This document shows, piece after piece, positions 1 through 10,751 of a DNA stretch of 64,000 nt. A program made the translations under genes and the position numbers. This DNA comes from Amia ocellicauda (taxonomy: Eukaryota > Chordata > Actinopteri > Amiiformes > Amiidae): positions 310,001 to 374,000 of the forward strand of contig NW_027102659.1 of the NCBI RefSeq assembly GCF_036373705.1. Direction: 5' to 3'. Below the pieces are notes generated by a model. It saw only the letters and a program-made list of their open reading frames with translations, ran no database searches and was not told where the DNA came from. How positions within the stretch are numbered: position 1 is the stretch's first letter; every line of letters begins with the position of its first letter.

Positions 1-64
1 GCCGTCATTATTATTGTTAAAGTAAAGCAGTAGTTAGATTTGTTGCTACCGTAAGGTGTAGAAG
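1..64 (+). repeat. End of a tRNA-Val spacer unit
   Basis: This stretch matches the spacer sequence at 42230-42296, and also the sequence after the trinucleotide tracts near 32127, 33090, 33745 and 59455. It has no gene. It breaks off around the AG at 63-64 and continues directly into Polinton interior sequence, so it marks the left truncation junction of copy A. Confidence 0.85.
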
Positions 65-565
65 ACAACAGTAGGTATGGCGTGTGATATCAAAACATTC
101 AGAATACTTTTAACCTATATAATTTATAAGCTTTGTAAAATAAACCCAAATATCTCTTTTGCGGGGATAAACGCTGTTCTGAGTAGTTTGTGACTTGTTT
201 AATACCAAACAAAGCATCGCTATAAAAAATAAATAAAAAAATCACTGTAAAAGCGCTAGTTATTTTTGATCTTTATAGTTATTTTCTAGGCTCAGGTTGT
301 TTTTTAGCGCATATAAAGGCCTGAAATATTCTTAGTGGTTGTTGACTATAGGTCTTGATGCTTAAAAATGTTTTTTTGAGAGACCAAAAGGTTCTAATAA
401 AAGTTTAGAGTAGAGAGGAGAGAGATCGTCTCCATCTTGGTTTCTATTTGAAATTTGATGCAGTGTCATTTTATTGGTTGGTTTTGATATGTTAATTGGT
501 AACAGGGTGGCACAAAGGCCAGACCAGAACAATGCCTTACAAGCAGATCCGGCATGTGGCCATCA

Positions 566-574
566 GTATAAGTA
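566..574 (+). promoter_or_regulatory. TATA-like promoter of the spliced left gene
   Basis: A TATAAG core lies about 70 bp upstream of the first ATG of the seven-exon gene. It recurs in D and E. In B one neighbouring base differs (CATTATAAG), leaving the core. Spacing and position fit a Pol II core promoter. The start site itself cannot be seen. Confidence 0.5.
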
Positions 575-639
575 TGAAGGTCTGGTCTTCAGCTCGACAG
601 ACTCACACTGACCTTTCGATTTAAGACTAAAGATCAACA

Positions 640-2680
640 ATGTCCGGAAACAACATCAGCGATTCGATTTAAACGAGTTTTTAGGCAAGTCTTCAGATTA
701 TTTTCATTGACTCAGAGCATGTTGTGTGCATGTATTGTAAATAAGGCTATAACATCTGTTTTAAGTTCTGTAAAATTATTTTTCAGCCAGTCAACAGGAG
801 TTAATTCCCAACGCTGAGGAGATCATCTGGAACAACGACGGTAAGATTTTTGTGTTTGCGCTCATGGGTTCTTATGCATGGGTGTGTGTGGTTTTGAAGC
901 GGCTCATTAGAGTTATGAAAACGTTTTAATATATATTAATGCCGGTCTCTTTAATTACACAGAAACTATCGAAAGGCCTGTGATTAATGTCTCCGAGGAT
1001 CGACCAAGAGAAGTGGTTGTCCCTAGACAGGCTGTCTGCCGACCGGGTAAGAACTAAACCCCTGTTTGTTTGTATAACGTTTCTGTAAGATGTTTGAGTC
1101 CAGTTTTGTTAATTTAAAAAAATTATCCTGTCTAACAGTATTAAGAAACGTGGTTCGAGACAACGAAAGGCCTTCCACATCGAGGGCTTGTTTCGTTTTA
1201 CCTTCGAGAACCGTAACCTTTCAAGAATCTGAAAGGCCGTCAGCCCCGGTATCTGATAGCTGTGAGTATATATCTGCAGCCTGTAAGAGGTTAAAGCTTT
1301 TTATAAAGCGGTGTGGTTAAAGGTTAAACATGTCTCTTACCTTCACAGCGGTGCAAAAAGCTAAACCAGCCGAAAAACATAAGAAACGATTATTCTGTGG
1401 AGGTAAGTAAGATCTTTCAAACTTTAATGTTTTTAAAAGGGCTTTGTTTGCCCGTTGAGGGCTAATATTTAAGCGATGGGTGACCGTTTCCTGTAGGGCG
1501 GGGGGTTCTGGGAAAGATCTTTAGAAGTCCGGACAGGTCTAGGCTTGTTTCTGGGGAACGTGTTTAGAAATGACCGATTGCCGTACCGTCTGGTTAGGAA
1601 GTAAAGCCGTCCGAAAGGGTTTAGTAAGTTGTTTGGCTTATCTCCCGCTATTATACTTCTGTTTTAAAGTGGTTGTAGGAAAAGGCTTGAAGGTGTTCAT
1701 TGTATTTAATATTTAAACAGATCGTGAAAACGTTTGTGAAACAGGAAGTCCCGGGATCAGGAAGCGTTTACACTTGGAAGGTTCGTTTAAAAATGAAATG
1801 TTGTTGTGTGTGTGTGTGTTTTATTAACAATATTACAGTTTTTAAAGAAACATTTAAGAAACAGTTTATTTACAGCGGCTTCTCTGTTTTAAATTTATTA
1901 TCAAGTCCTAATAAATATATTGTCTGTAAATAATAAGGCGTTGTAGTGAATGTCTAAGGCTATTTTCAAAGGTCTAAAAAAGCTAAAGGTTTTGAATGTC
2001 CTGGACATGTTGTTTTAAGTTTGATTTCTGTCGCCGTTTAAAGATGTAAATGTAATGTATATTTTTATTCTTCCCAAGACTCTTGGGATAGTCATTCTGT
2101 GAATGAGCTATTGAGGACAATTACCCCGTCTAAGTGGGATCAAACATCTTTCCCGGTGAGATCACCGAGAGGATCCCCCACGGTGGTCTTGGAGACCCCC
2201 CAACATCTACTCAGGCCACAGCCTTCTGGGGGTAATTCAACACCCCAGATTCAGCCCGCCGCATTGTCGGGCGGAACAAATACAGGCATCCAACAACCTC
2301 AGGGGTCGCCGTCAGTCAGGGCTGACACACCACCCAACGACGGCCTGGTTTCAACATCGTCCCCCCAGACCCGTTTCTTGGCTACAGAAACGCGGAACAG
2401 TACCCCGCGCTTGGCCAGGGTGTCACCGCAAAGGCCTTCTTGGTCTCCGTCCATGAGTGTACGCTCGCTCCCTGCCTCCTTCGACCGAGATTTACCGGAG
2501 CGACCATCCTTTGAAGCTGAGCCAGGCCACCAGCCCCCGGAGCTACATCCTGAAGGTCGGCATGAGTTGCTACATACTTTGTTACAAAATCAAAGACTTG
2601 TGTTAGTGGGGCAAAACCTGGTGATAGAGAGCCAAAACATCCTTATTAATACCCTTACTAACGAATTGTACCGTATTTAA
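640..2680 (+). pseudogene. Seven-exon spliced gene, copy A (broken in exon 1)
   Basis: I infer a spliced gene of unknown function. Proposed exons are 640-684, 787-840, 963-1046, 1139-1282, 1349-1402, 1721-1780 and 2079-2680. Each internal exon is preceded by AG and followed by GT, except intron 1, which has a GCAAGT donor. Exon lengths 54, 84, 144, 54 and 60 are all multiples of three, so all introns are phase 1 and the frame runs through to the TAA at 2680. Exon 7 encodes about 200 residues rich in Ser, Pro and Thr, probably disordered, ending in a Leu/Asn/Gln-rich helix-like tail. The motif ERPS or ERPV recurs in exons 3, 4 and 7. In this copy exon 1 lacks one base relative to copy E, which brings a stop after ten codons. 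The gene sits at the left end, where an early regulatory gene would be expected. That role is a guess. Confidence 0.6.
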
Positions 2681-2726
2681 TGTTTTAATAGACACAAAAC
2701 GCCTTACTATTGTGGGTTGTTGGAAA

Positions 2727-2740
2727 AATAAAAAATAAAT
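2727..2740 (+). terminator. Poly(A) signals of the spliced left gene
   Basis: Two overlapping AATAAA hexamers lie about 50 bp after the stop codon of exon 7, in an A-rich tract. The same block follows the gene in copies B, D and E. Confidence 0.55.
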
Positions 2741-2782
2741 TAAAAAATGTCCTGACTTGGTAAAAGAACTCACAAACTAAAG

Positions 2783-3661
2783 GATTATGAACAAGCTAGG
2801 GCCCCAAAAAGACCTTCCCGAGAGAACATCCCCGGCCCTGTTGTGAACTCCTCTGATGTCCCAATGAACCTGGAACTATTACAAATGATAAATTATTTAA
2901 ATAACCCCCAATTACCACCGATAGAATGTGAATTAACAGACTTACCGGTGAACCCCGACCTGTTACAGATGTTCAATGATCTAAATAACCACCTCCCACC
3001 GGTAGCGCTTATAGAGGTTCACCCCCTAGTTCACCCCGATTTGTTTGAAATGGTGGAGGCTTTGGAGGAGCTACCCCGACCAAATTCTGCCCCTATTATA
3101 AATGATTTGAGACAATTAGAACACAGGATGGCGGCAGAAGCAGCCATCACTATAGAGGAGGGTCTTGACATTAACCGGTTGGATATCTTTGAAGGACTTT
3201 TACAGGCTTTAAATGAGCCTCCTCAAAAAGGGGGTTTTGTAGATGTCAGCAGTGGGGGTGTTCGGAATGTGGAGGGTTCTGAGACTGATAAGGCTGTGGA
3301 GGACATGCTCTGTGAGAATGTAGGGGGTGAAGGCTTTGTTCAAAATGATGATGTGTCCAAGAGTACCAGTGATCCCGTGATTATAGATAGACCGGCCTAT
3401 AACAATTTTGAAATGATTCAGCGTTTTAATTTTGCAGAACTTTTAAATTGTGACAATTATGCAGAAATATTTGTCAACATACACGAGGCCTTGCAGAAAA
3501 TGCTTGAACAGGTTGCTGAAAGGGTCAGACCTCGAGATGTTGTACAGTTAGAACTCAGAGGGGATGATTTGTTTAGCAACCTATCTGTAATGCTGAGTGG
3601 AGATAATTTAGACGTCTGGCTAAAATCGAAGCGATATTGCAAAGTAACGCAGCCATCATAG
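2783..3661 (+). pseudogene. Polymerase N-terminal extension frame, copy A
   Basis: This frame is open from about 2756 to the stop at 3659. The first in-frame ATG is at 2867, but about 28 codons upstream of it read like coding sequence and are conserved in B, D and E. The start, or an upstream exon, is therefore unsettled. The first 80 residues carry three degenerate copies of a motif resembling NPDLLQMVNDLNN. The middle is acidic. The end contains RVRPRDVVQLELRG, which I associate with the N-terminal part of Polinton-type polymerases. It overlaps the polymerase core frame, which lies one frame away. In A, B and D alike the switch would fall near 3615, so either an old indel separates them or these are two overlapping genes. 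Confidence 0.6.
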
Positions 3662-6600
3662 CTGATGAAAGTCTGTCTCTGGTAATGAATGTGGTTCGTA
3701 ACCCTGAGGGTGGGGCGCTTAGAAGACTGTCGAAATGCTTGAAGAACGACATAATTAGGACCAAGCTCAGGCAATTAGTGGTGAGTTCCAGTGGGGACAA
3801 TAAGCTCTGTTTTGCTTACAGTTTAATAAAACTACTCACCCCCGACATGCCTGAACCCCAAGCTCTGCAAGAAGCTTTAATGCTTCATCAGAGGGCCGGC
3901 TTAAACTCTCAACAGATGGTTGCCTTTTCAGACATCACCAAGTTTGAGGAGTTGTTGTCTTTAAAAATTGTTGTGTGGTACCGTTGTGAGGTAAAGGAAG
4001 TATTTGTGAAATTTCAGACACATCCTGAAACCCATACACAGACACTGTTTCTCTTCCTAAGTGATAGTCATTACTTTGGAATAAAGAGTTTGACGGCTTT
4101 TTTGGGTTGTTCGTATGTTTGTCATTGGTGTTATAAGGCCTTCAATGATAAGCTTAAGCACCGATGTGACGGTTACTGTAACGTCTGTTTCAATCCGCAA
4201 TGTCGTAAGGGTTTGGCCCCTACCATCCGATGTAAAGATTGCTTAAGGATTTGTCTCTCAGCGTTCTGTTTTTCCGAGCATAAGGTACAGAGGGCCGCTG
4301 CTGAGGGGGTTAAAAAACGGAGTTATTGTGATCAAACTAAATATTGCCCGCAGTGTTGCCTCCAGTACCGTTTTCATGAGGTTAAACCACACAAATGTCT
4401 GGAGCCGAGATGCAGGATCTGTAATGCTGATTTAACCCCGGGGTCCGAACACCAGTGCTTTATTCAGCCGGTTAAAAAGGAGCCGCCGCACAACCGGTAT
4501 GTCTTTTTTGCTTTTGAATGCCGGCAAGAAAACGGGGTCCACGTTGCTAATTATATACTCTGTATTGACATGTTGGATCGTGAGTGGTCAGCTAGCGGTG
4601 AGAGTTGTGTCAGGGATTTCTTTACGCGGTATCGCGGTCCAAAATACCTCAATTACACATTTATTGCCCACAATGCTAAGGGTTATGATTCTTACATTTT
4701 GATGAAGTATCTGGTGGAAAATGGGGTGACCCCAAAAATAATAGCTCAGGGTAGCAAGATCATGTGTTTCACCGACGAAGCTTTCAACTAACGTTACATA
4801 GACTCGTTAAATTTCATCCCCATGAAATTGAGCGCTTTGCCTAAGGCTCTGGGTTTTGAGGCTCAGAAGAAAGGTTGGTTCTGCCATTTTTTTAATACTA
4901 TGGACACTCAAAATTATCGAGGGTCCTACCTGCCCGCCACTTATTATGGGGTTGATACTATGATGTCTCATGAGAGGGAGGAATTCTTTAAATGGTACAA
5001 TACGGTTAAGGGAGGTGTTTTTGATGACCGAGAAGAGATGGCTGCTTATTGTAAAAATGATGTGGTGATCCTTAAAGAAGCCTGTGTGCGTTTCCGCGCC
5101 GAGGTTATCAACACATCGGGTCTCGACCCTTTGCAAAGTGTGACCATAGCGTCTCTCTGCATGAAAATGTATCGGTCCGATTTCTTGCAGAAAAACACTA
5201 TAGCGGTCACCACTTCTGACAACTATCGTGCTAGACAAAAGAACTTTTCGACTGTCTCCATACAGTGGCTGGAATACCTGAGTGCCCGGGATAACATCTT
5301 CATCAGACATGCTTTAAATCAAGGGGAAGTCAAAATGGGGCCTTACTACTTAGACGGTTTTAGCGACGTGTCCGGGCGGCGTACCGCTTATGAGTTTGCA
5401 GGTTGTATTTACCATGGCTGTCCTCAGTGCTTCGACCCAAACACCTTTAACCCCGTAACACAAAAACTCTGCAGTGATATGTACTATGATTTCCAGGAAC
5501 GAATTGAAACTTTAAAAAACACCTATGGTTTGAACGTGCTGGTGATTTGGGAACACGAGTGGACGACCCTGAAGCAACAGGAAGCGGGGGTACAACGGTT
5601 TATGGAAACCTTGGACTTTCCTGAACGTCTTGAGCCCCGGGATGCGTTATTTGGGGGTCGTACCAACGCCCTCTGTTTACATTATGAGGTAAAGGAGGGT
5701 GAGAGAGTAGATTACTATGATTTCACCAGTCTGTACCCTTATGTCAACAAGACCAAAATGTACCCGGTGGGGCGTCCAACCATTGTTTAACGTGACTTAC
5801 TCGAAATCGGACATTACTTTGGTTTGATCAAAGTCACCATGTACCCTCCTCGCGAGCTGTTCTTACCCGTGTTGCCTTACAGGTGTTCGGGAAAATTGAT
5901 GTTCCCTCTGTGTAGAACGTGTGTGGAAACTGAAAATCAAACTACCTCTTGTCTGCACAGTGATGAAGAGAGAGCGCTGACGGGTGTCTGGTGTAGCATT
6001 GAGCTTGACAAGGCGGTGGAGAAAGGTTACAGAGTCGGTAAGGTGTATGAGGTTTGGCATTTTTCTGAAAAATCTGATACTCTTTTTGCTGATTACATTA
6101 TGACCCATCTGAAAGGGAAACAGGAGGCATCGGGCTATCCCTCATGGTGTGTTGACTCCGCGGCCAAAGAGCGATACGTTTAGCAATATTTTGAAAAGGA
6201 AGGGATCCGTCTAGAGCTGGGGAACATAACTGTAAACCCCGCCAAGAGACAAATGTCCAAACTGATTTTAAACAGTCTGTGGGGTAAGTTTGGGGAAAGA
6301 AATTACCGTCTAAACACAACCTTGATTAAAACCCCTGAACAGTTTATAGAATTTATGTTTTCCAAACAACATGCAGTATCACACTTTCAATTCTTAAATG
6401 ACCACGTGGCACAGGTCCAGTGGAGGGCCCCTAAAGATTTCCCCACCAAACAGGGGAACGTTAATGTTTTCATAGCGGTTTTTACCACGGCTTACGCCCG
6501 GCTTGAACTGTACAACTTAATGGATCAGTTGCAGGAACGCACACTCTATCATGATTCTGACTCTGTAATCTTTGTCACCAGGCCAGGGGATTGGGTCCCT

Positions 6601-6971
6601 CCCCTCGGGGACTACCTTGGGGAGTTAACGAGCGAACTAGATCCTCAGGACCACATAGTGGAGTTTGTTTCAGGGGGTCCTAAGACGCATACAGAACGGC
6701 TGCGGGTAAGACCTGTATGAAAGTTAAGGGTTTCACTCTGAACCATTGTAACAACAAGCTCATTAACATCAAGTCTCTGACGACCCTGGTAGAAAGTTTT
6801 GTAACCGAGAAAGACGCGCCTCCTCGTGAGATTATTACAGCCGGAAATCAGATCTATCGCAATAAAAAGGAGTACACGTTGGAAAATAGATCACTAAACA
6901 AACGGTTCAGGGTGGTGTACAATAAAGGAGTGTTGAAGACTGATTATACCACTCTGCCTTATGGATATTAG
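3607..6971 (+). pseudogene. POLB: Protein-primed family B DNA polymerase, copy A (broken)
   Basis: Replicates the element's linear DNA. After a Cys-rich zinc-ribbon-like region (about 4108-4475) come an exonuclease domain with HNAKGYDSY (near 4669) and YCKNDVVIL (near 5047), then polymerase motifs DFTSLYPYV (near 5719), NSLWGKFG (near 6270) and YHDSDSVIF (near 6546). In the first exonuclease motif the expected metal-binding Asp is Ala (codon 4510-4512). Stops are TAA at 4789, shared with B and D, and private TAA at 5788 and TAG at 6181. A 4-nt deletion near 6684 shifts the frame. The C-terminus, ending TTLPYGY, is still in its proper frame, whereas B and D have lost it to a 1-nt deletion. The stop overlaps the ATPase start codon by 11 bases. 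Confidence 0.9.
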
Positions 6972-7632
6972 CGGTGGTTTTGATAACAGACTTCAACACC
7001 CTTTCTCCTGTATTATAGCTGGTCCCTCCAATTCGGGGAAGAGCTATCTTATAAGGAACATCATAGAAGATGTGGACGCAACCGTGTCCCAAGCTCTTGA
7101 CAACATAGTGTGGTGTTACTCTTGCTGGCAACCTCTCTACGATGATTTGGCTTCGAAAAAAAATAATCTGAAATTTGTGCAAGGTCTCCCCGCCTCGTTG
7201 TAAGACGATGACTTGTTCCCGCCCGGTCAAACTAACCTAGTGATCCTTGATGACCTGATGGAGCAGGCCGGTGACAACAGTGAAGTGGAAAAAGCTTTCA
7301 CAAAGTACACTCATCATAGGAATTTAAGTATTCTTTATTTAGTTCAAAATCTATTTTTTCAAGGTAAAAAAAGCCGCACTATTAATTTAAATGCCAATTA
7401 TATAATTCTTTTTAAAAACCCCAGAGATAAACTACAGGTCACCGTCTTGGCTCGTCAAATGTACCCTAACCAGACCAAGTTCTTTTTGGAGGCATTTGAG
7501 GATGCCACCAAAAAACCCTACGGGTACTTGATTGCGGACTTAAAAGCACAAACCCCAGAAGACTTTCGCCTCAGAACAGGTTTGTGCCCGCCCGATTGGC
7601 CGGCAGTGTATGTGCTACAGAAAAGGAAATAA
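6961..7632 (+). pseudogene. ATP: Packaging ATPase, copy A (one nonsense codon)
   Basis: An FtsK/HerA-type genome-packaging ATPase of about 223 aa. The Walker A motif AGPSNSGKS (residues 20-28) and Walker B LVILDD (93-98) are both intact here, making this the only copy with a consensus P-loop. A TAA replaces Cys81 at 7201-7203, between the two motifs. The rest of the frame is open and ends in a basic KRK tail. It starts inside the last codons of the polymerase, which suggests coupled expression. Confidence 0.88.
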
Positions 7633-7638
7633 ATAAGA

Positions 7639-7974
7639 ATGTCTGTTCGGATTAAAAGAAATCTGCCACTTTTGCAAATGTTATTTGAGGGGAGCCTGCG
7701 CCATAGGAAAGCTGTGCTGGCAGGGGCCCCCTCGGATTTGATCGAGACCATGTGTGAAATAGCTTTTAACATCTTACACGGTAATATACCCCTAATCCCT
7801 TCTTAACATTCTAAACTCAAAAAACAAAAAGCGGTTATCAAGATCATCGCTAATAAGAAGTATTCTATTAAAAGAAAAAGAAAGAAGATTAATCAAACCA
7901 GGGGTTTTATAGGACCGCTGTTGAGCATAGCCGTGCCTTTCCTAACCAGTCTTCTAGCTTCCAGAGTGGGTTAA
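7639..7974 (+). pseudogene. Small basic protein with hydrophobic tail, copy A (nonsense)
   Basis: Homologous to the open 111-aa genes at 24312-24647 and 49874-50209. It is very rich in Lys and Arg, with a C-terminal hydrophobic stretch around PLLSIAVPFLTSLL. In A a TAA replaces a Gln codon near 7804. A minor virion or DNA-condensing role is plausible from composition and position only. Confidence 0.75.
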
Positions 7975-7976
7975 TA

Positions 7977-8720
7977 ATGGAATATGCTCAGAAAATGTTT
8001 TTGATCCCTCAGGAGCAGCTTGAGAAACTGAGAAAAAATGTTGTCGGGCAAGAGCCCATTAGACAAACGGCCGAAAACAACCTGGATTCTGAAATGAAAG
8101 CTATACAGGCCAGGGCCGATTTAAATCAGTATTCCAAAGCCCAGTTGTATACCAACACGTTACAGCGTTACCTCCGTCTGGTTAGACAGGGTGAAAAAGA
8201 TCAAAACATTTTAACTTTAACCATGGCCTCTCAAGAAAATGGTTCTGGGGCTGATGCGGGGGGTACGGTTGATAAAGATGTTGCGGTGACCGAACCTGTT
8301 GAGAGTTCAGAGGGAGATGTTGTAACGGATGTTTTGAGAAACATGCCGGCCAGAAGCAGGAGACATGCAGAATATATCCTGCGCAAAATGGTTCAGAAAC
8401 CGCGGGTAACGGCTTGGAATGAACAGGGTGAATTTGTTTTTAAAGGACAACTGATCAAAGGTTCACACATGTTTGATTTGTTGAAGAGTGTCAATAGCAC
8501 TAATAAGGTACCCGAGAGTCGCCGACCTGTAGGCTGGAATGCTTTCCTACAGGCGATGGCCTGTCTGAACATGCCCCAATCCACAGTTCCTAACCAGGAA
8601 ACGCGACAAAAAATCCATCTGTGTAAAGAGGTGTAGCCTGATCTGACTCCGATATCTCATTACTCTGACCGTGCTTAGCGACCATCCTCAGGATCTATCC
8701 ATCGTTGGGAAGCTTATTAA
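7977..8720 (+). pseudogene. 247-aa late-type protein, copy A (two late stops)
   Basis: Starts three bases after the stop of the preceding gene. The frame is open for 219 codons, then TAG at 8634 replaces a Glu codon. A second TAG lies near 8677, also where B has Glu. Both interruptions are within the last 30 residues, so most of the protein would remain. No family was recognised. See the intact homologue at 24650. Confidence 0.75.
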
Positions 8721-8849
8721 TCTCATGTTTTTATTTGTCTCCCCTGTAAATAATGACCCGACAAACAATTTTTTATTTATTTTTTTTTATTTTCAAATGT
8801 TGTACATTTATTTATAACATAACCCCTGCTTTGTATAAGAATTGTTTTG

Positions 8850-8891
8850 AATAAAAACAAAACTAATGATTCAAAGGCTGTTTTCTTTATT
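8850..8891. terminator. Convergent poly(A) signals between the two gene blocks
   Basis: AATAAA on the plus strand (8850-8855) and on the minus strand (8886-8891, read as TTTATT) face each other in the AT-rich gap where rightward and leftward genes meet. B has the same arrangement near 25511 and 25550. This gap is the only boundary between the two transcription blocks. Confidence 0.65.
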
Positions 8892-8899
8892 TTTTCACC

Positions 8900-9471
8900 T
8901 TAACACGCATGACATCTTTTAAAATCCTCACAAGAACACCCCATCTGTATACATGACTGGCTAGGGTCGTAAGTCATTGTGTTATAAGGGGGGTCCACAG
9001 TGTACTGACAAACTCTGCCACTTTTTTATCATTTTGGCCTAAATCCTCACTGTACAAGGCCATAATATCGGGGTATGACCTTCCTTTAGATCTATGATAT
9101 AAGAAAAACACACAGTGCTGACCACAAGTGAAGGTCTGAAGACTTTGTACTTGACGACCGCTGTAAATGGTTTCTTGACAGTTGTTGAGCAGAAAGTTAT
9201 TGATCTTCCGAGGGAAAGGTCTGAAATCCGGGGGGTTTCCATAGGAATCAAAAAATTCACCACGGTGGTCCTCCCTTAGATAAATAGCCAGCCAATGTTC
9301 TCCGGGCATATTTTTAGGGTGTGTGTTGATTATGTACATTGCAGGTAAATTCTTGATCTTAAATTTAGGTAGCTGATCGCAGGCGTAGACTCCTTGAAAC
9401 AGTTTCCGTGAGCCGGCCAGGGCATTCATGATGTGGTTGAGCTCTCTGGTGTTCATTTTAATAATAATCAT
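8900..9471 (-). pseudogene. PRO: Adenain-like cysteine protease, copy A (C-terminal frameshift)
   Basis: Virion-maturation protease of the adenovirus/Polinton type. The likely triad is His59 (in GEHWLAIYL), Asp75 and Cys116 (in FTCGQHC), with Gln109 as the oxyanion-hole residue. All are present here. A one-base loss in a G run near 8990 ends the protein at 165 aa and replaces the last 25 residues found in copy B, after the catalytic core. Its first codons overlap the end of the major capsid frame. Confidence 0.87.
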
Positions 9472-10749
9472 ACCGAACGTTTCTCCTCCGATTCACCTCA
9501 ATAATGTTGTCAAACACAGCATACACGACCATATTTACAGTGCGTGGTAGAGGCTGCTTGAAACGCATCTCCAAACGCATATTGCCCGTCTTCATCAGTG
9601 AAAAATGTTGTCCACACTCTTCGTCAGGGGTCAGGTTGAAACCGTACAGGGTGTAACCGCTGCAGTATTCCCGGCGATCGATCAGCAGAGTTTGATCCTT
9701 GAGATGGCGACCCGTAGCCAGTACTACACTGTAATATTCACGAACCGCATTGCCGTTTTCAAAGTCAGGTTGAAAAGGTCTGGATGGAACCTGCACACCA
9801 TCGACGTACAACGCTATAAATTCCGCGTTATAATGTTTAAAGTTAAAAAGGTTCTTGTTGTAAACCCCGGTATATGCATCATTATCCACGAGACCAATAA
9901 TAACCTGTTTTGGGAGCTGTCCTAGAAACAGATTTTCCTGGTTCATCACCCGTGTCCCTGCAGGGATACTGTGGACTTTCATATAGACTCTTTCGATCGG
10001 GTACTTAACGCCTGCGCGTGTCCTAGTTTAACCGCCGGGGAGACGGACACTTTTTTCACAAACAGCGAGGCCGATAATATGGTCAGTTTATATTTTTCAG
10101 TATCAGGGGTCATCAGATAAAAAGCACTTTTACTACGGATCATTTTAATTTTAATGTCTACCCCGTTGAGCATGAGTTTTTCTTGGAAAAATATGTCTGC
10201 ATTGATATGCCCCATTAGCTCAAAGGTCCTCCCTTCTGTTAAAGAGGCCGTTCTTTTTTGCAAACCCTTATTGAGTCCCTCTGGATCCTTGTCGTCCATA
10301 GCTTCCGGGTTGTCTTTGAAGAAAAGGCCGGGGCTGAACTGTTTGCTTAGGGTCTCCTCACTATAATTAAGTTTACACTCCATCATGGCTCTATAGGGGT
10401 AAGTATTGCTGCTTTGACTAATGAGCCGATCTCCCAGGGTCACATCCACCTGTGAAAACATGGTGGCCACCGGGTAATTGATGACCCCAGCGTTGGCCGT
10501 CTTCTCGATTGCATCGCCATCCTCATTAGTCACTTTACAGTTCATTAAAATAAATGTGTTATTCAAATCATTATAATCCTCGCCATTGCCAGCTATAAAA
10601 AACTCCAGAGGGGCCATGTCTGAAATTGCAGAAAGAGGGGGAATCTCTACATATATGCTCTTATCTATACTCGTTTGAGTGTATGGAACTGTAAACAGAT
10701 CCAGTTCTGATTTGACGCATTCTTCCAATAGACTGTGGACAAAAGACAT
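9458..10749 (-). pseudogene. PY: Major capsid protein, copy A (16-nt deletion)
   Basis: Double-jelly-roll hexon-like major capsid protein, recognised by the N-terminal block DLFTVPYTQTSI and the block LEFFIAGNGEDY typical of Polinton capsids (often labelled F54H12.2-like in databases). Uniquely among the four copies, the region near residue 75 reads through (VTNEDGDAIE), where B, C and D have a TAG. A 16-nt deletion near 10005 shifts the frame, splitting the gene into 256 N-terminal and 174 C-terminal residues. Confidence 0.88.
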
Positions 10750-10751
10750 GT

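Noticed and set aside
530-600. Inverted repeat AGACCAGA / TCTGGTCT in the leader as an operator
   Set aside because: The arms share only about eight bases with a long loop. Such pairs are expected by chance at this length.
1090-1320. 76-codon frame, repeated at 17791, 43321 and 62000
   Set aside because: Only its second part is coding, as exon 4 of the spliced gene. The start lies in the preceding intron and the end runs past a GTAAGA donor.
1700-1933. 77-codon frame over exon 6, repeated in B, D and E
   Set aside because: It is in a different frame from the one required by the phase-1 exon chain and runs through intron sequence with a GT microsatellite.
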